Shown: positions 10,421-18,916 of the stretch, one piece after another
Layout of the letters: each line of letters opens with the position of its first letter
How positions within the stretch are numbered: the first letter of the stretch is position 1
Origin: CAYLNK01 sp964384675
Lineage (GTDB): Bacteria > Acidobacteriota > Thermoanaerobaculia > UBA5066
Length of the DNA: 64,000 nucleotides
Assembly: GCA_964384675.1 (NCBI GenBank)
Contig: CAYLNK010000003.1
Location: 1 to 64,000 of the forward strand
Direction of reading: 5' to 3'
Position numbers and translations under genes: made by a program
Notes under the pieces: generated by a model
Databases searched by the model: none
What the model saw: the letters and a program-made list of their open reading frames with translations, nothing else
What the model was told of the DNA's origin: nothing

Positions 10421-10486
10421 GGGAGGTTCGCTCGCTGTCGGGCGGGGGATGGCGGGCTCGAGAGCCCTGGGGGCTGCGGCCCGGCG

Positions 10487-10942
10487 TCAGGAGGCCGGTG
10501 TCGCCGCCGCCGGGGCTGCGCCCGAGACGGGGTCCACCCAGTCGAGGACGATGCCGATGTTCTTGGCCCCGTTGTTCCGGACCGTGTCCATCACCTTCAT
10601 CGCCTCGCCGTAGTTGACCGAGTCCTCGACCGAGAAGAAGACGACCTTGCTGCTGCGGTTCCGGAGGAGCTCCGCGACCCGGAACGACAGCTGGGCCAGC
10701 TCGATCTTCTCCTTGTTGAGGTAGATGTCCTTGTTGCCGGTCATCGAGATCACGATCTGGTCGCGCGTGTCCGGGGGGGTCGAGGTGGGCGGGGCGTTCG
10801 GAGGCACCGACACCTCGTAGCCCATCTGAAGGAGGGGTTGCACGACCATGAAGATGATCAGGAGAACGAGAACGACGTCGACGAGGGGCGTGACGTTGAT
10901 CTCCGACTTGGGGCCGCCGTGGCCGCCGAGATCCATACCCAT
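10487..10942 (-). CDS. exbD: ExbD/TolR-family protein (second copy)
   Basis: A 151-residue inner-membrane protein with one N-terminal helix (about residues 19-37) followed by a periplasmic domain. The family signature KSEINVTPLVDVVLVLLIIF contains the conserved proton-carrying Asp (in VDVVL). The C-terminus is Ala/Pro-rich. It has a strong Shine-Dalgarno (AGGAGGAA) 6 nt before ATG. It lies 24 nt after the first exbD; two ExbD paralogues in tandem may form a heterodimer with the ExbB pentamer. Confidence 0.92.
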   Translation of the reverse strand: MGMDLGGHGGPKSEINVTPLVDVVLVLLIIFMVVQPLLQMGYEVSVPPNAPPTSTPPDTRDQIVISMTGNKDIYLNKEKIELAQLSFRVAELLRNRSSKVVFFSVEDSVNYGEAMKVMDTVRNNGAKNIGIVLDWVDPVSGAAPAAATPAS

Positions 10943-10966
10943 GGTGCTTCCTCCTGCCTCTCGCCC

Positions 10967-11386
10967 TTACTTCGCTTGCTTCTTCTCGGTGATCAGGGCG
11001 ACCTTCTCGAAGCCGCCTTCCTTGATCATCCGCATGACCTTCTTGACGTCGCCGTAGGTGAGCCGGTTGTCGGCCTTGATCAGGACGTCCTTCCCGGTGG
11101 AGCGCTCGCCCATCTCCTTCATCTTCGACAGGAACTCGCGGTCCGGGAACCACTTCGACTCGATGAAGACGTTCTTGTCGGCCTCGATCGAGATCAGGAT
11201 CTCGTTCTTGGACTCCGGCTTCTTCTCCGGCTTGTCGGTCTGGGGGAGCAGGACCGGGCGCCCCTTCTGCAGCATCGGCGTCACGACCATGAAGATGATG
11301 AGGAGAACGAGGCAGACGTCCACGAGCGGGGTGACGTTGATCTCGCTCTTGACGCTCTGGCGTCCCCCGTAGCTGTCCATTCCCAT
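10967..11386 (-). CDS. exbD: ExbD/TolR-family protein (first copy)
   Basis: A 139-residue paralogue of the adjacent protein, with the same signature (KSEINVTPLVDVCLVLLIIF) and one transmembrane helix. Its periplasmic part is Lys-rich and ends in KKQAK. It converts proton flow through ExbB into force on TonB. It has an AAGGAG Shine-Dalgarno 8 nt before ATG. It is separated from exbB by 385 nt holding a hairpin and a 58-bp repeat array, which is unusual because exbB and exbD normally abut. Confidence 0.92.
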   Translation of the reverse strand: MGMDSYGGRQSVKSEINVTPLVDVCLVLLIIFMVVTPMLQKGRPVLLPQTDKPEKKPESKNEILISIEADKNVFIESKWFPDREFLSKMKEMGERSTGKDVLIKADNRLTYGDVKKVMRMIKEGGFEKVALITEKKQAK

Positions 11387-11468
11387 CGTCGTCGCTCCTT
11401 AGCCCGTGGGGTAGAGATTCCGCTGGCCTGCAGCCGCGGTGGCTCAGGCGCCGGGCCGTCCCGGAACT

Positions 11469-11740
11469 ATCGCGACCACCTGGCATCCCCCGGTCCGCAG
11501 GCCGCAAAACGGCCGAGGGGAAGAANNNNNNNNNNNNNNNNNNNNNNNNNNNNNNNNNNNNNNNNNNNNNNNNNNNNNNNNNNNNNNNNNNNNNNNNNNN
11601 NNNNNNNNNNNNNNNNNNNNNNNNNTCCGCGACCACCTGGCATCCCCCGGTCCGCAGGCCGCAAAACGGCCGAGGGGAAGAACTCCGCGACCACCTGGCA
11701 TCCCCCGGTCCGCAGGCCGCAAAGCGGCCGAGGGGAAGGT
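11469..11740. repeat. 58-bp tandem hairpin array (array 1), interrupted by an assembly gap
   Basis: At least three copies of a 58-bp unit start at about 11469, 11626 and 11684, and 100 N interrupt after the first. Each unit contains GGCCGCAAAACGGCC, a GGCCG/CGGCC stem with an A-rich loop, nested in CCCC...GGGG. The last copy reads GCAAAGC in the loop. The period is not a multiple of three and there are no variable spacers. The true copy number is unknown because the assembly broke here. It lies downstream of exbB and upstream of exbD on their transcribed strand. Confidence 0.9.
11526..11625. other. Assembly gap (100 N)
   Basis: Exactly 100 N, a conventional scaffold-gap length, so the real size is unknown. 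It falls inside tandem array 1, and a collapsed or unresolved repeat is the likely cause. Confidence 0.98.
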
Positions 11741-11767
11741 CTGGAAACCCGCCTGACGGGTTTCCAG
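11741..11767 (-). terminator. Hairpin directly after exbB
   Basis: A perfect 11-bp stem, CTGGAAACCCG / CGGGTTTCCAG, with a 5-nt loop. It ends 4 nt from the exbB stop (11772 on the minus strand). It looks like an intrinsic terminator or mRNA-end stabiliser inside the operon, between exbB and exbD. Confidence 0.72.
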
Positions 11768-11771
11768 GGTA

Positions 11772-12452
11772 CTACGCCGCCCGCGAAGCCTGCCGCTTGA
11801 TGAAGTAGTCCACCAGCTCGGACGCCGAGTTCGACATCTCCACCTGGAAGCGGTCGATCTTGTTCAGGAAGTAGTTGTAGAGCCACACGGCCGGGATGGC
11901 GACGAAGAGGCCGATGGCCGTCCCGACGAGCGCCTCGGAGATACCGGCCGAGACCGAGCCGAGGCCGCCGGCGCCGGAGGCCGCCATGCCGCGGAACGCG
12001 TTGATGATGCCGATGACGGTCGCGAGGAGGCCGATGAAGGGAGCCGTGGTGGCGATGGTCGCCATGCCGCCCAGGCCCTTCTTCATGTCCGCGGTCGTCA
12101 TCATGGTGGCGCGCTCGATGGCTCGCTGCGCCGCCGCGACGGTGTCATGGCCGGAGACGGAGCCGCCGTGGGCCTCGTAGGCGAACTCGAGGAGACCCGC
12201 GCTGACGACCTTGCCGACGTGGCTGAACTTGTACTTCTTGGCCAGGTCGATCGCTTCCTTCAGCTTCTCCTGCTTGAGGAGAGGCCCGATCTCGAGGGCG
12301 AAGCGCACCGACTGCTGCTTGGCCTTGCTGAAGTTCCACCACCGCTCGATGGAGACTCCGAGCGAGTAGATGGACATCAGCACGAGCGCGATGGTGATGC
12401 CCTTCACCAGCGGGGTCATCGTGGTCCAGATGGCTCCCAAACTCATATCCAT
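11772..12452 (-). CDS. exbB: ExbB/TolQ-family proton channel
   Basis: A 226-residue inner-membrane protein with three hydrophobic segments (about residues 17-34, 127-149 and 168-190). TAPFIGLLATVIGIINAF and EALVGTAIGLFVAIPAV are the channel-lining helices of the MotA/TolQ/ExbB family. It has a perfect AAAGGAGG Shine-Dalgarno about 10 nt before ATG. The order is TPR protein, tonB, exbB, exbD, exbD. ExbB pentamers surround two ExbD chains, so more ExbB than ExbD is needed; the hairpin and array after this gene may help set that ratio. Confidence 0.94.
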   Translation of the reverse strand: MDMSLGAIWTTMTPLVKGITIALVLMSIYSLGVSIERWWNFSKAKQQSVRFALEIGPLLKQEKLKEAIDLAKKYKFSHVGKVVSAGLLEFAYEAHGGSVSGHDTVAAAQRAIERATMMTTADMKKGLGGMATIATTAPFIGLLATVIGIINAFRGMAASGAGGLGSVSAGISEALVGTAIGLFVAIPAVWLYNYFLNKIDRFQVEMSNSASELVDYFIKRQASRAA

Positions 12453-12540
12453 GGCGAACCGTCCTCCTTTGTCTTTCTGACGCGAGCGTCTGAGGTCTTC
12501 TTCTCGTCTTGCCGGGCCGGGCCCGTGAATGGTACTGAAG

Positions 12541-13281
12541 CTACTGGAGCCGGAAGGTGACCGTCACGGTGAGATAGACCGGGACGGCGCGCCCGTTGAA
12601 GGTCGCGGGCCTATATTTCCACTTCCCCACCGCCGACATGGCAGCCTGGTCGAGGAGCGGGTTGATTCCACGCAAGACGCGGACCGAGTCGACGTTGCCG
12701 TCCTTCGTGATGATCGCCTCGAGGATCACGACGCCCTGCATCCGGGCCTTGCGGGCGGCTTCGGGGTAGACGGGCTGGACGCGCGAGATCTCGACGGGCT
12801 CCTTGACCTCTCCGCCGACGCGAAGGGGCTCCTCGGCCGCCGGTGTACCGCCCAGGACCCCGCCCTGGACGCCGCCCAGGACTCCGCCCATGACTCCGCC
12901 GGCCACGCCGCCCTCGACGCCGCCCTCGACGCCGCCTTCGGCTCCCGAGTCCGGCTCGGGCTCGCTGACGGGGGGCGGGACCATGTCGGGGACGGTGACC
13001 GGGGCGGTGACCGTCGTCGGCTTCGGGATCTCCACCTTCGTCGGGGCCTTCGCCGAGGCGGCCTTCGGCGGAGGGGGCGGGGGGGGAGGCGGGGGAGGGG
13101 CCGAGGCGGCGTAGAAGCTCACCGGGATCGGCGGCTCCGGGATGTCCTCGATGAACCACATGGACATCGCCAGGGCCGAGCCGAGCACGACGACGTGGAC
13201 GCCGATCGCGAGCGGCACCGAGAGCCAGCGCTTCGCGCTCGTCTTCTGCTTCTGGGACTCGATCAGGGAGGCTTCAAACAT
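12541..13281 (-). CDS. tonB: TonB family protein with poly-Pro and GGV repeats
   Basis: A 246-residue energy transducer. One N-terminal helix (about residues 22-43) is followed by a run of 11 prolines and a Pro/Lys/Val-rich periplasmic linker. Eight tetrapeptide repeats (xGGV, about residues 122-155) follow, encoded by near-identical 12-bp units. The C-terminal TonB domain has QPVYPEAARKARMQGVV and KWKYRPATFNGRAV. It should couple the ExbB/ExbD proton channel to outer-membrane receptors. The GGV block may vary in copy number. Confidence 0.93.
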   Translation of the reverse strand: MFEASLIESQKQKTSAKRWLSVPLAIGVHVVVLGSALAMSMWFIEDIPEPPIPVSFYAASAPPPPPPPPPPPKAASAKAPTKVEIPKPTTVTAPVTVPDMVPPPVSEPEPDSGAEGGVEGGVEGGVAGGVMGGVLGGVQGGVLGGTPAAEEPLRVGGEVKEPVEISRVQPVYPEAARKARMQGVVILEAIITKDGNVDSVRVLRGINPLLDQAAMSAVGKWKYRPATFNGRAVPVYLTVTVTFRLQ

Positions 13282-13299
13282 CGTCTTGGTCTCCCGGTG

Positions 13300-14247
13300 C
13301 TACATCGCTTCGAGGGGGTTCTTGGCGGCGGCTTCTTCCCGCTGCTTCTGGACCACCCGCTTGCGGGCCTCCAGACCCTTCTTCTGCCACTCGTCCGCCT
13401 GGGCCTTGAGCTCGGCCTGCTTCGTCGGGTCCGCTTCCATCTTGGCCTGCTCCCGGAACATGAGGTTCACGTAGAACATCGCCTCGTAGTAGTCGGTCTT
13501 CAGGGTGTTCGCCTTCTGGAGCTGCGACATCCCGAAGTCGACGATCTCTTTCCGCTTCACCGGGTCGAGGGCCTCGGGGACGGTGTTGTAAGACTTGTCC
13601 CAGCAGGTGACGCCCATCGTGTAGAGCGCCTCGGCGAGGGAGGCGGTCTTCTCCCTGGCGGCCTCGGACCCGGCGGCCTGCGCCTTCACTTCCTGGTCCA
13701 GCAAGGCAGCCCGCTTCTTCTGCCACTCCATCGACTCGTCGAAGAGACCCTTCTTGGCGTACAGCATGGCAATGGTCTGGACGGCCTGCTGATCGCTCGG
13801 GTGCTTGGTGAACCACTCCTTGAAGTACCCGATCGCGTCGTCGTACCGCTGAGCGTTCATGTACGTCGTGACGAGGTACTTGGCCGCCTTGTCGTCATCG
13901 GGCTTGGACTGGAGGTACTTCTTGAAGGCGGCGATGGCGTTGTCGAGGGCCTTCCGGTCCTTCTCGTGCTGCGACCCGGGGTTGTAGATCGCCATGTTCG
14001 CCATCGCGACGAACTTGTCGATGCGCACTTCGTCGGGATCGAGCTGCTTGGCCAGCTCGTACTTCTTGAGGGCGTCCTCGTAGAGGCCCTCCTTGAAGTA
14101 GGCGTTGCCCTCCCGGATCCGCTGCTTCGCCTCGAACTTGTTACAGCCGGTGGAAGCGACGGAGACGAAGGCTAGAGACGCCATCAGGAGGACGCTCCCG
14201 GGACGGACCATTCCCCGGCGTCCGTTGCCGGTCGTCTGTTCCTTCAT
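13300..14247 (-). CDS. Tetratricopeptide-repeat probable lipoprotein
   Basis: A 315-residue protein with a signal peptide ending in VASTGC, a plausible lipobox with Cys about residue 35. TPR-like helices follow (AKQRIREGNAYFKEGLYEDA, then AIAAFKKYLQSKPDDDKAAK, then DAIGYFKEWFTKHPSDQQA). The C-terminus is charged and likely helical. It is the first gene of the tonB operon, 18 nt before tonB, with an AAAGGAG Shine-Dalgarno. TPR proteins accompany TonB systems in several phyla, possibly as periplasmic scaffolds; its precise role is unknown. Confidence 0.82.
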   Translation of the reverse strand: MKEQTTGNGRRGMVRPGSVLLMASLAFVSVASTGCNKFEAKQRIREGNAYFKEGLYEDALKKYELAKQLDPDEVRIDKFVAMANMAIYNPGSQHEKDRKALDNAIAAFKKYLQSKPDDDKAAKYLVTTYMNAQRYDDAIGYFKEWFTKHPSDQQAVQTIAMLYAKKGLFDESMEWQKKRAALLDQEVKAQAAGSEAAREKTASLAEALYTMGVTCWDKSYNTVPEALDPVKRKEIVDFGMSQLQKANTLKTDYYEAMFYVNLMFREQAKMEADPTKQAELKAQADEWQKKGLEARKRVVQKQREEAAAKNPLEAM

Positions 14248-14537
14248 CGCGGACTCACTCCTTTCGACCCCCGCAGACTGGAGCCGACCCCTCTGACGAT
14301 GTGATTCCCGTCACGGGGCTCGAGTTCCCGAACGCGTGAAAGATTCTCACAGGGCCGAAACGGCCGCAAAGGGAAAATTTCCCGCGCCCGGCGGTGGCGG
14401 CTTCGGGGTTGCGTAAACGCTCGCTCAGGGCGCGCGATTCTCACGAAGCGGGCCGGAAAGTTCAAGGGGATTCTCGGTCGGGACCCTCCCGCCCGTCCCG
14501 CCGGAACGGATTTCCCGTCCGCCCGTAGAATCACGCG
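14248..14537. promoter_or_regulatory. Divergent intergenic region between tonB operon and VWA gene
   Basis: A 290-nt region without a gene. It holds a GGCCGAAACGGCC hairpin (14353-14365), similar in form to the array-1 stem, and the palindrome GGGAAAATTTCCC (14371-14383), a candidate operator. TAGAAT (14526-14531) ends 6 nt before the VWA start. On the minus strand GAGAAT near 14343-14348 is a weak -10 candidate for the tonB operon. The regulator is unknown. Confidence 0.45.
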
Positions 14538-16259
14538 ATGACTCGACCGCTCGTCTTCCGTCTCGTCGTTCCCGTGCTCCTCCCGATCCTGGCCCTGCCG
14601 GCGGGGGCCCAGCAGCCGGTGAAGGAGAAGCCTCCAGGCGGTCTCGCGCCCCTGGTGACGAACGTCGACGTATCGGTCACGAATCTGGACGTCATCGTCA
14701 CCGATTCGAAGGGGAACCGGGTCACCGGGCTCCGGAAAGAGGACTTCGAGGTGGTCGAGGACGGGCTGGTCCAGGCCTTGACGAACTTCTTCGCCCTCGA
14801 GGCGGGCCGGGTGACGATCGTCGGGGACGAGCCGGTCCCGCCGCCCCCGGCTCCGTCGGTCCCCAGCGCGCCGGCCCTTCCGCCCGCCGTGAAGGCGCCG
14901 AAGACCCGGATCGCGATCTTCGTCGACAACCTCCACCTGACGCCGTTCAACCGGAACCGGATCCTGCGAAACGTCCAGGACTTCGTGAGGACGACCGTCA
15001 AGGACGACGTCGAGGCGATGGTCGTCACCTGGGACCGGTCCCTCAAGATCCGGAGGAAGTTCACCTCCGACGGCCGGGACCTCGCCGACGTGCTCAAGCA
15101 GGTCGAGGAGCTCTCGGCGCCCGGCCTCACGACCGTCTCGGAGCGGCGGGAGGTGATCCAGGCGATCGACGACGCCAAAAGCGAGGACCAGGCCGTGGCG
15201 CGGGTCCGGAGCTACGCACAATCGCTCCGGAACGACCTGGAGTTCACGATCGACGCGATGAAGACCACGCTCAACCAGCTCTCCGGGCTCGAGGGCCGGA
15301 AGATCCTGCTGCACGTCTCCGAGGGTCTCCCGCAGTCTCCGGGAGCCGAGCTCTGGACGTACATCACGGACCGCTTCCACTCGGGCACGAGCGGCGTCAT
15401 CTCGCAGCAGTTCGAGTTCGACCGGACCTCGGGCTATCTCGGCGTGATCCAGGCCGCCAACGCGGCGGGAGTCTCGATCTACACGATCGACGCGTCCGGC
15501 CTCTCGGTCGACAGCGCGGTGACCGCCGAGAACCGCACGAACCAGGCCCGTCTCGACACGTTCATCGAGCGGGGGAACCTCCAGTCGATGCTGGTCGCCA
15601 TGGCCGAGGAGACGGGCGGGCAGGCGATCCTGAACAAGAACGACATCACCGTGGCTCTCAAGGAGGTCGAGAAGGACTTCACGTCGTACTACTCGCTCGG
15701 CTACCGGAGCATCCGCTCGGGCGTCGACCGGCCGCACAAGGTGGACGTGAGGGTGAAGAAGAAGGGGCTCACGGTGCGGGCGCGACGGAGCTACCTGGAG
15801 AAGGGCCCCGACACGAAGATCAACGAGGCGGTGATCTCGGCGCTCTACTTCCCGCGCGAGGACAACCCGCTCGGGGTCGGCATCGAGGTCGGCAGCGCCG
15901 CCCCCGCCGACTCCCAGAACTACCACCTCCCGATCCGCCTCCGGATCCCGTATCCCCGGATCACGCTGCTCCCCGAGGGGCCGAAGATGAGGGGTCGGCT
16001 CGTCGTCTACTTCATGGTCATCGACGCCTCCGGTGACAAGTCGGAGCTGGCGACCCAGCCGGTGCCGATCGAGCTCGACGCCAGGGTCGTCGACTCGCTC
16101 GCGAAGAAGGACCACGTCTTCGACGCGACGCTCCTGATGAAGCCGGGCGGACACCGGATCTCCGTCGCGGTGCGGGACGAGCCGACCAACGTCGTGAGCT
16201 ACCTCCAGAAGTCGGTCTTCGTGTCGGTGCTTCCGCCGGAGGAGAAGAAGAGGAACTGA
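14538..16259 (+). CDS. Secreted VWA-domain protein (acidobacterial VWFA-related type)
   Basis: A 573-residue exported protein. A signal peptide (about residues 1-24, ending PAGAQQ) is followed by a small beta domain (VTNLDVIVTDSKGNRVTGL, then EDFEVVEDG). The von Willebrand A region begins at about residue 130 (TRIAIFVDNLHLTPFNRN, with the D-x-x-x-x-T spacing of the family). This N-terminal pattern is that of the VWFA-related proteins expanded in Acidobacteria. The C-terminal 150 residues look like a beta-sandwich. Function is unknown. The gene has no Shine-Dalgarno and a -10-like box 6 nt from ATG. Confidence 0.85.
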   Translation: MTRPLVFRLVVPVLLPILALPAGAQQPVKEKPPGGLAPLVTNVDVSVTNLDVIVTDSKGNRVTGLRKEDFEVVEDGLVQALTNFFALEAGRVTIVGDEPVPPPPAPSVPSAPALPPAVKAPKTRIAIFVDNLHLTPFNRNRILRNVQDFVRTTVKDDVEAMVVTWDRSLKIRRKFTSDGRDLADVLKQVEELSAPGLTTVSERREVIQAIDDAKSEDQAVARVRSYAQSLRNDLEFTIDAMKTTLNQLSGLEGRKILLHVSEGLPQSPGAELWTYITDRFHSGTSGVISQQFEFDRTSGYLGVIQAANAAGVSIYTIDASGLSVDSAVTAENRTNQARLDTFIERGNLQSMLVAMAEETGGQAILNKNDITVALKEVEKDFTSYYSLGYRSIRSGVDRPHKVDVRVKKKGLTVRARRSYLEKGPDTKINEAVISALYFPREDNPLGVGIEVGSAAPADSQNYHLPIRLRIPYPRITLLPEGPKMRGRLVVYFMVIDASGDKSELATQPVPIELDARVVDSLAKKDHVFDATLLMKPGGHRISVAVRDEPTNVVSYLQKSVFVSVLPPEEKKRN

Positions 16260-16260
16260 G

Positions 16261-16914
16261 GTGCTCCCGCGGCTCGCGCTCTTCGCCCGGGAGCCGGTCG
16301 CCGGGACCGTCAAGACGAGGCTGGCCCGCGAGGTCGGAGAGGCCCGGGCGGTGGCGCTCTACACCGCCTTCCTCGCCGACCTCGCCCGGTCGCTCCCCTC
16401 GCCCGGAGAATGGGTGTCGCTCCTGGCCCACGTGGGAGAGGCCCCGGGTCCGGTCCTCTCGGAGACCTTCGCCGGCTGGACGTTCGCCACCCAGGGGGAC
16501 GGGGACCTGGGGGCCCGGATGGCGCGGCGTGCCGGCGCGGCGAACGGCCGGCCCGTCGTGATCGTCGGGAGCGACGCACCCGAGCTCCGCGCGTCCGACG
16601 TCCGGGCCGCCCTGCGCGCTCTTCGCGAGGCGGACGTGGTCTTCGCGCCGGCTCCCGACGGGGGCTTCTCCCTGGTCGGGCTCCGGCCCGGGGTGCCCGC
16701 GCCCGCGCTCTTCGGGGGATCCCGCTGGTCGACCGCCCATGCGCTCGAGGACACCCGGGCGGCCGCCGTGGCCGCGGGGTGCCGGGTGGCGCTCCTTCCC
16801 GTGATCGCCGACGTCGACGTCGCGGCGGACCTGGCGGCCCTCGGCGCTCGCCTCGCCGCCGGGCCGGAGGGCTGCCCGTCCACCCGGCGGGCCCTCGAGG
16901 AGCTGAGACGATGA
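16261..16914 (+). CDS. TIGR04282/DUF2064-family glycosyltransferase
   Basis: A 217-residue GT-A fold protein. The N-terminus LALFAREPVAGTVKTRLARE is the signature of this family, related to CofC/MobA nucleotidyltransferases, with GSDAPEL as the metal-binding acidic motif and APAPDGGFSLVGL later. Some relatives are linked to arsenosugar synthesis, but no arsenic genes are near. It starts at GTG one base after the VWA stop and overlaps nnr by 4 nt. Annotate as a family member of unknown substrate. Confidence 0.85.
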   Translation: MLPRLALFAREPVAGTVKTRLAREVGEARAVALYTAFLADLARSLPSPGEWVSLLAHVGEAPGPVLSETFAGWTFATQGDGDLGARMARRAGAANGRPVVIVGSDAPELRASDVRAALRALREADVVFAPAPDGGFSLVGLRPGVPAPALFGGSRWSTAHALEDTRAAAVAAGCRVALLPVIADVDVAADLAALGARLAAGPEGCPSTRRALEELRR

Positions 16915-18419
16915 GGGTGGTCACCCCCGCCGGCTCGCGCGACGCGGACGCCCGGACCATAGCCTCGGGGACGCCCGGACTCGTCCTGATGGAGCGTGCC
17001 GCGACGGCCGTGGCACGCGAGATCGCGTCGGTGATCGCCGGCCGGCCGGAGCGGGGCGAGCGAATCGTGGTCGTGGCCGGACCGGGGAACAACGGCGGCG
17101 ACGGCTTCGCCGTCGCTCGCCTCCTCGGGACGTCGTCGCGGGTCGGCCGGGTGATCACGCTCCTGGCCGGGGAGGAGAGCCGGGTGACTGGGGACGCCGC
17201 GACGATGCTCGACCGTCTCCGGCGGGCCGGCGGCGACGTACGCACCGTGGAATCGGGGGCCGACCTCGAGCCCCTCGACGGCGCGACGGTGGTCGTCGAC
17301 GCGCTGTTCGGAACCGGGCTGACGCGGCCGGTCGACGCCGCATCTCTGGCGGGCCTCGCGATCGCCCGGATCAAGGCCTCCGGGGCCTTCGTCGTCGCCG
17401 TGGACATCGCCTCGGGCCTCGACGGTGGCACGTCCGCCGTCAAGGGCCCGCACGTGGTGGCGGACCTGACGGTCACCTTCGGGGCGCCGAAGGTGGCCCA
17501 TGCCGACCTCCCCGCGGCAGCCGCGGCCGGACGGATCGTGGCCGCCGATATCGGGCTCCTCGCGGCCGAGCCCGCGCGACCCGAGGTCGACGCGATCGTG
17601 AGCCTCGACGTCGCCGCCCTCTTCCCCCGCCGTGACGCGGCAGGTCACAAGGGGACCTATGGGCGACTCGTCGTGGTGGGCGGCTCGGCCGGGATGGCGG
17701 GCGCTCCGGCCCTCGCGTCCCGGGCCGCGCTGCGTGCCGGGGCGGGCCTCGTCTCGGTTGCCGCCCCGGACGAGGTGCGGTCGATCGTCCACCTCCTCTG
17801 CCCCGAAGCGACGACCCTCTCCCTGGACGCCGTTCCGGCAGCGGCCGATGCGCTGGCGGTGGGCCCCGGCCTCGGGACCGGCCCGGCGGCCCGGGCGGCG
17901 TTCGAGGCGGCGCTCGGCACCCCGATCCCGGCCGTCTTCGACGCCGATGGCCTCAACCTGGCGGCCGCGGGACCCGAGGTGTTTCGCCGGCGCTTCGCGG
18001 CGACGGTCCTGACGCCTCACCCTGGCGAGGCGGGGCGCCTTCTCGGCTGCCCGGCCTCCACGGTCAACTCCGACCGGCCCGGCGCGGCGCGGGAGCTCGC
18101 GAGCCGTTCCGGCGCCGTCGTGGTGCTCAAGGGGTTCCGCTCGATCGTGGCCGCCTCGGACGGGCGGACGTCGGTCGTGCTGGCCGGGAATCCCGGGATG
18201 GCCACCGGGGGGGCCGGGGACGTCCTCACCGGGATCGTCGGGGCGCTCCTGGCTCGCGGGCTCGCGCCGTTCGACGCCGCGTCGGCGGGGGCCTGGCTGC
18301 ACGGCACGGCCGGGGACCTGGCGAGGGAGCGGTACGGAGAGGAGTCCCTGGTCGCGGGGGACCTCGTCGAGCTCCTCGAGGAGGCGTTTCAGAGGCTCCG
18401 GGGCCCGAGCTTCCGATGA
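16911..18419 (+). CDS. nnr: Bifunctional NAD(P)HX epimerase/dehydratase
   Basis: A 502-residue repair enzyme that epimerises and dehydrates the damaged hydrates NADHX and NADPHX. The N-terminal YjeF epimerase domain has GPGNNGGDGFAVARLL and VDALFGTGL. The C-terminal carbohydrate-kinase-like dehydratase has LTPHPGEAGRLL and GNPGMATGGAGDVLTG. Length is normal for the fused form. ATG 16911 overlaps the previous stop, and the end overlaps tsaE by 4 nt. The nnr-tsaE pairing is common in bacteria. Confidence 0.95.
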   Translation: MRVVTPAGSRDADARTIASGTPGLVLMERAATAVAREIASVIAGRPERGERIVVVAGPGNNGGDGFAVARLLGTSSRVGRVITLLAGEESRVTGDAATMLDRLRRAGGDVRTVESGADLEPLDGATVVVDALFGTGLTRPVDAASLAGLAIARIKASGAFVVAVDIASGLDGGTSAVKGPHVVADLTVTFGAPKVAHADLPAAAAAGRIVAADIGLLAAEPARPEVDAIVSLDVAALFPRRDAAGHKGTYGRLVVVGGSAGMAGAPALASRAALRAGAGLVSVAAPDEVRSIVHLLCPEATTLSLDAVPAAADALAVGPGLGTGPAARAAFEAALGTPIPAVFDADGLNLAAAGPEVFRRRFAATVLTPHPGEAGRLLGCPASTVNSDRPGAARELASRSGAVVVLKGFRSIVAASDGRTSVVLAGNPGMATGGAGDVLTGIVGALLARGLAPFDAASAGAWLHGTAGDLARERYGEESLVAGDLVELLEEAFQRLRGPSFR

Positions 18420-18850
18420 GCCCGAGAGGCCTGTCCCTCGAGCGGATCGCGGTGGATGCCGCCGCGACCGAACGGGCGGGAAGGGACCTGGCGCGCCATC
18501 TCCGCACCGGGGAGCTCGTCCTACTGGAAGGCGACCTGGGAAGCGGCAAGACGGTCTTCGTCAGGGGGCTCGCCACCGGCCTGGGGGCGGCGGCCGAAGA
18601 GATCGCTTCTCCGACGTTCGCCCTCGTCCACGAATACGGTCCGCCGGGGCGGCCGCCTCTCCTGGTCCACGCCGACCTGTACCGGCTCGAAGCCGGGAAG
18701 GGGCTCGAGGAGCTCGGGCTGGACGGCTTCCCGCAGTCGATCCTGGCCATCGAATGGCCCCGCGCGCCGTTCACGGGGAGGCCAGCCTGGTGGGTCTCGC
18801 TGCGGATCGAACCGTCGGGAGCCCGCACGATCCGCCTCACCCGCGGCTAG
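18416..18850 (+). CDS. tsaE: tRNA threonylcarbamoyladenosine synthesis ATPase TsaE
   Basis: A 144-residue P-loop ATPase needed, with TsaB and TsaD, for the t6A37 modification of ANN-decoding tRNAs. Walker A is GDLGSGKT (about residues 39-46), followed by the diagnostic SPTFALVHEY and HADLYRL, then AIEWP. Length is typical. It is the last gene of the run from the VWA protein. A strong hairpin follows. Confidence 0.95.
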   Translation: MSPRGLSLERIAVDAAATERAGRDLARHLRTGELVLLEGDLGSGKTVFVRGLATGLGAAAEEIASPTFALVHEYGPPGRPPLLVHADLYRLEAGKGLEELGLDGFPQSILAIEWPRAPFTGRPAWWVSLRIEPSGARTIRLTRG

Positions 18851-18867
18851 GCCGGCGGTGCGCCGTG

Positions 18868-18908
18868 GGCGGTTCGGGGATGGCGGCGCGAGGCCTCCCC
18901 GAACCGCC
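18868..18908. terminator. Bidirectional hairpin between tsaE and barrel gene
   Basis: A 13-bp perfect stem, GGCGGTTCGGGGA / TCCCCGAACCGCC, with a 15-nt loop between convergent genes. It probably serves both strands. Confidence 0.7.
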
Positions 18909-18916
18909 GGCGAGAC

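Noticed and set aside
11469..11740. Array 1 as a CRISPR array
   Set aside because: The units are contiguous 58-bp copies with no unique spacers, and no cas gene is in the window.
16261..16914. Arsenosugar biosynthesis for the TIGR04282-like gene
   Set aside because: That role belongs to a subset of the family next to arsenic genes. None are present here.
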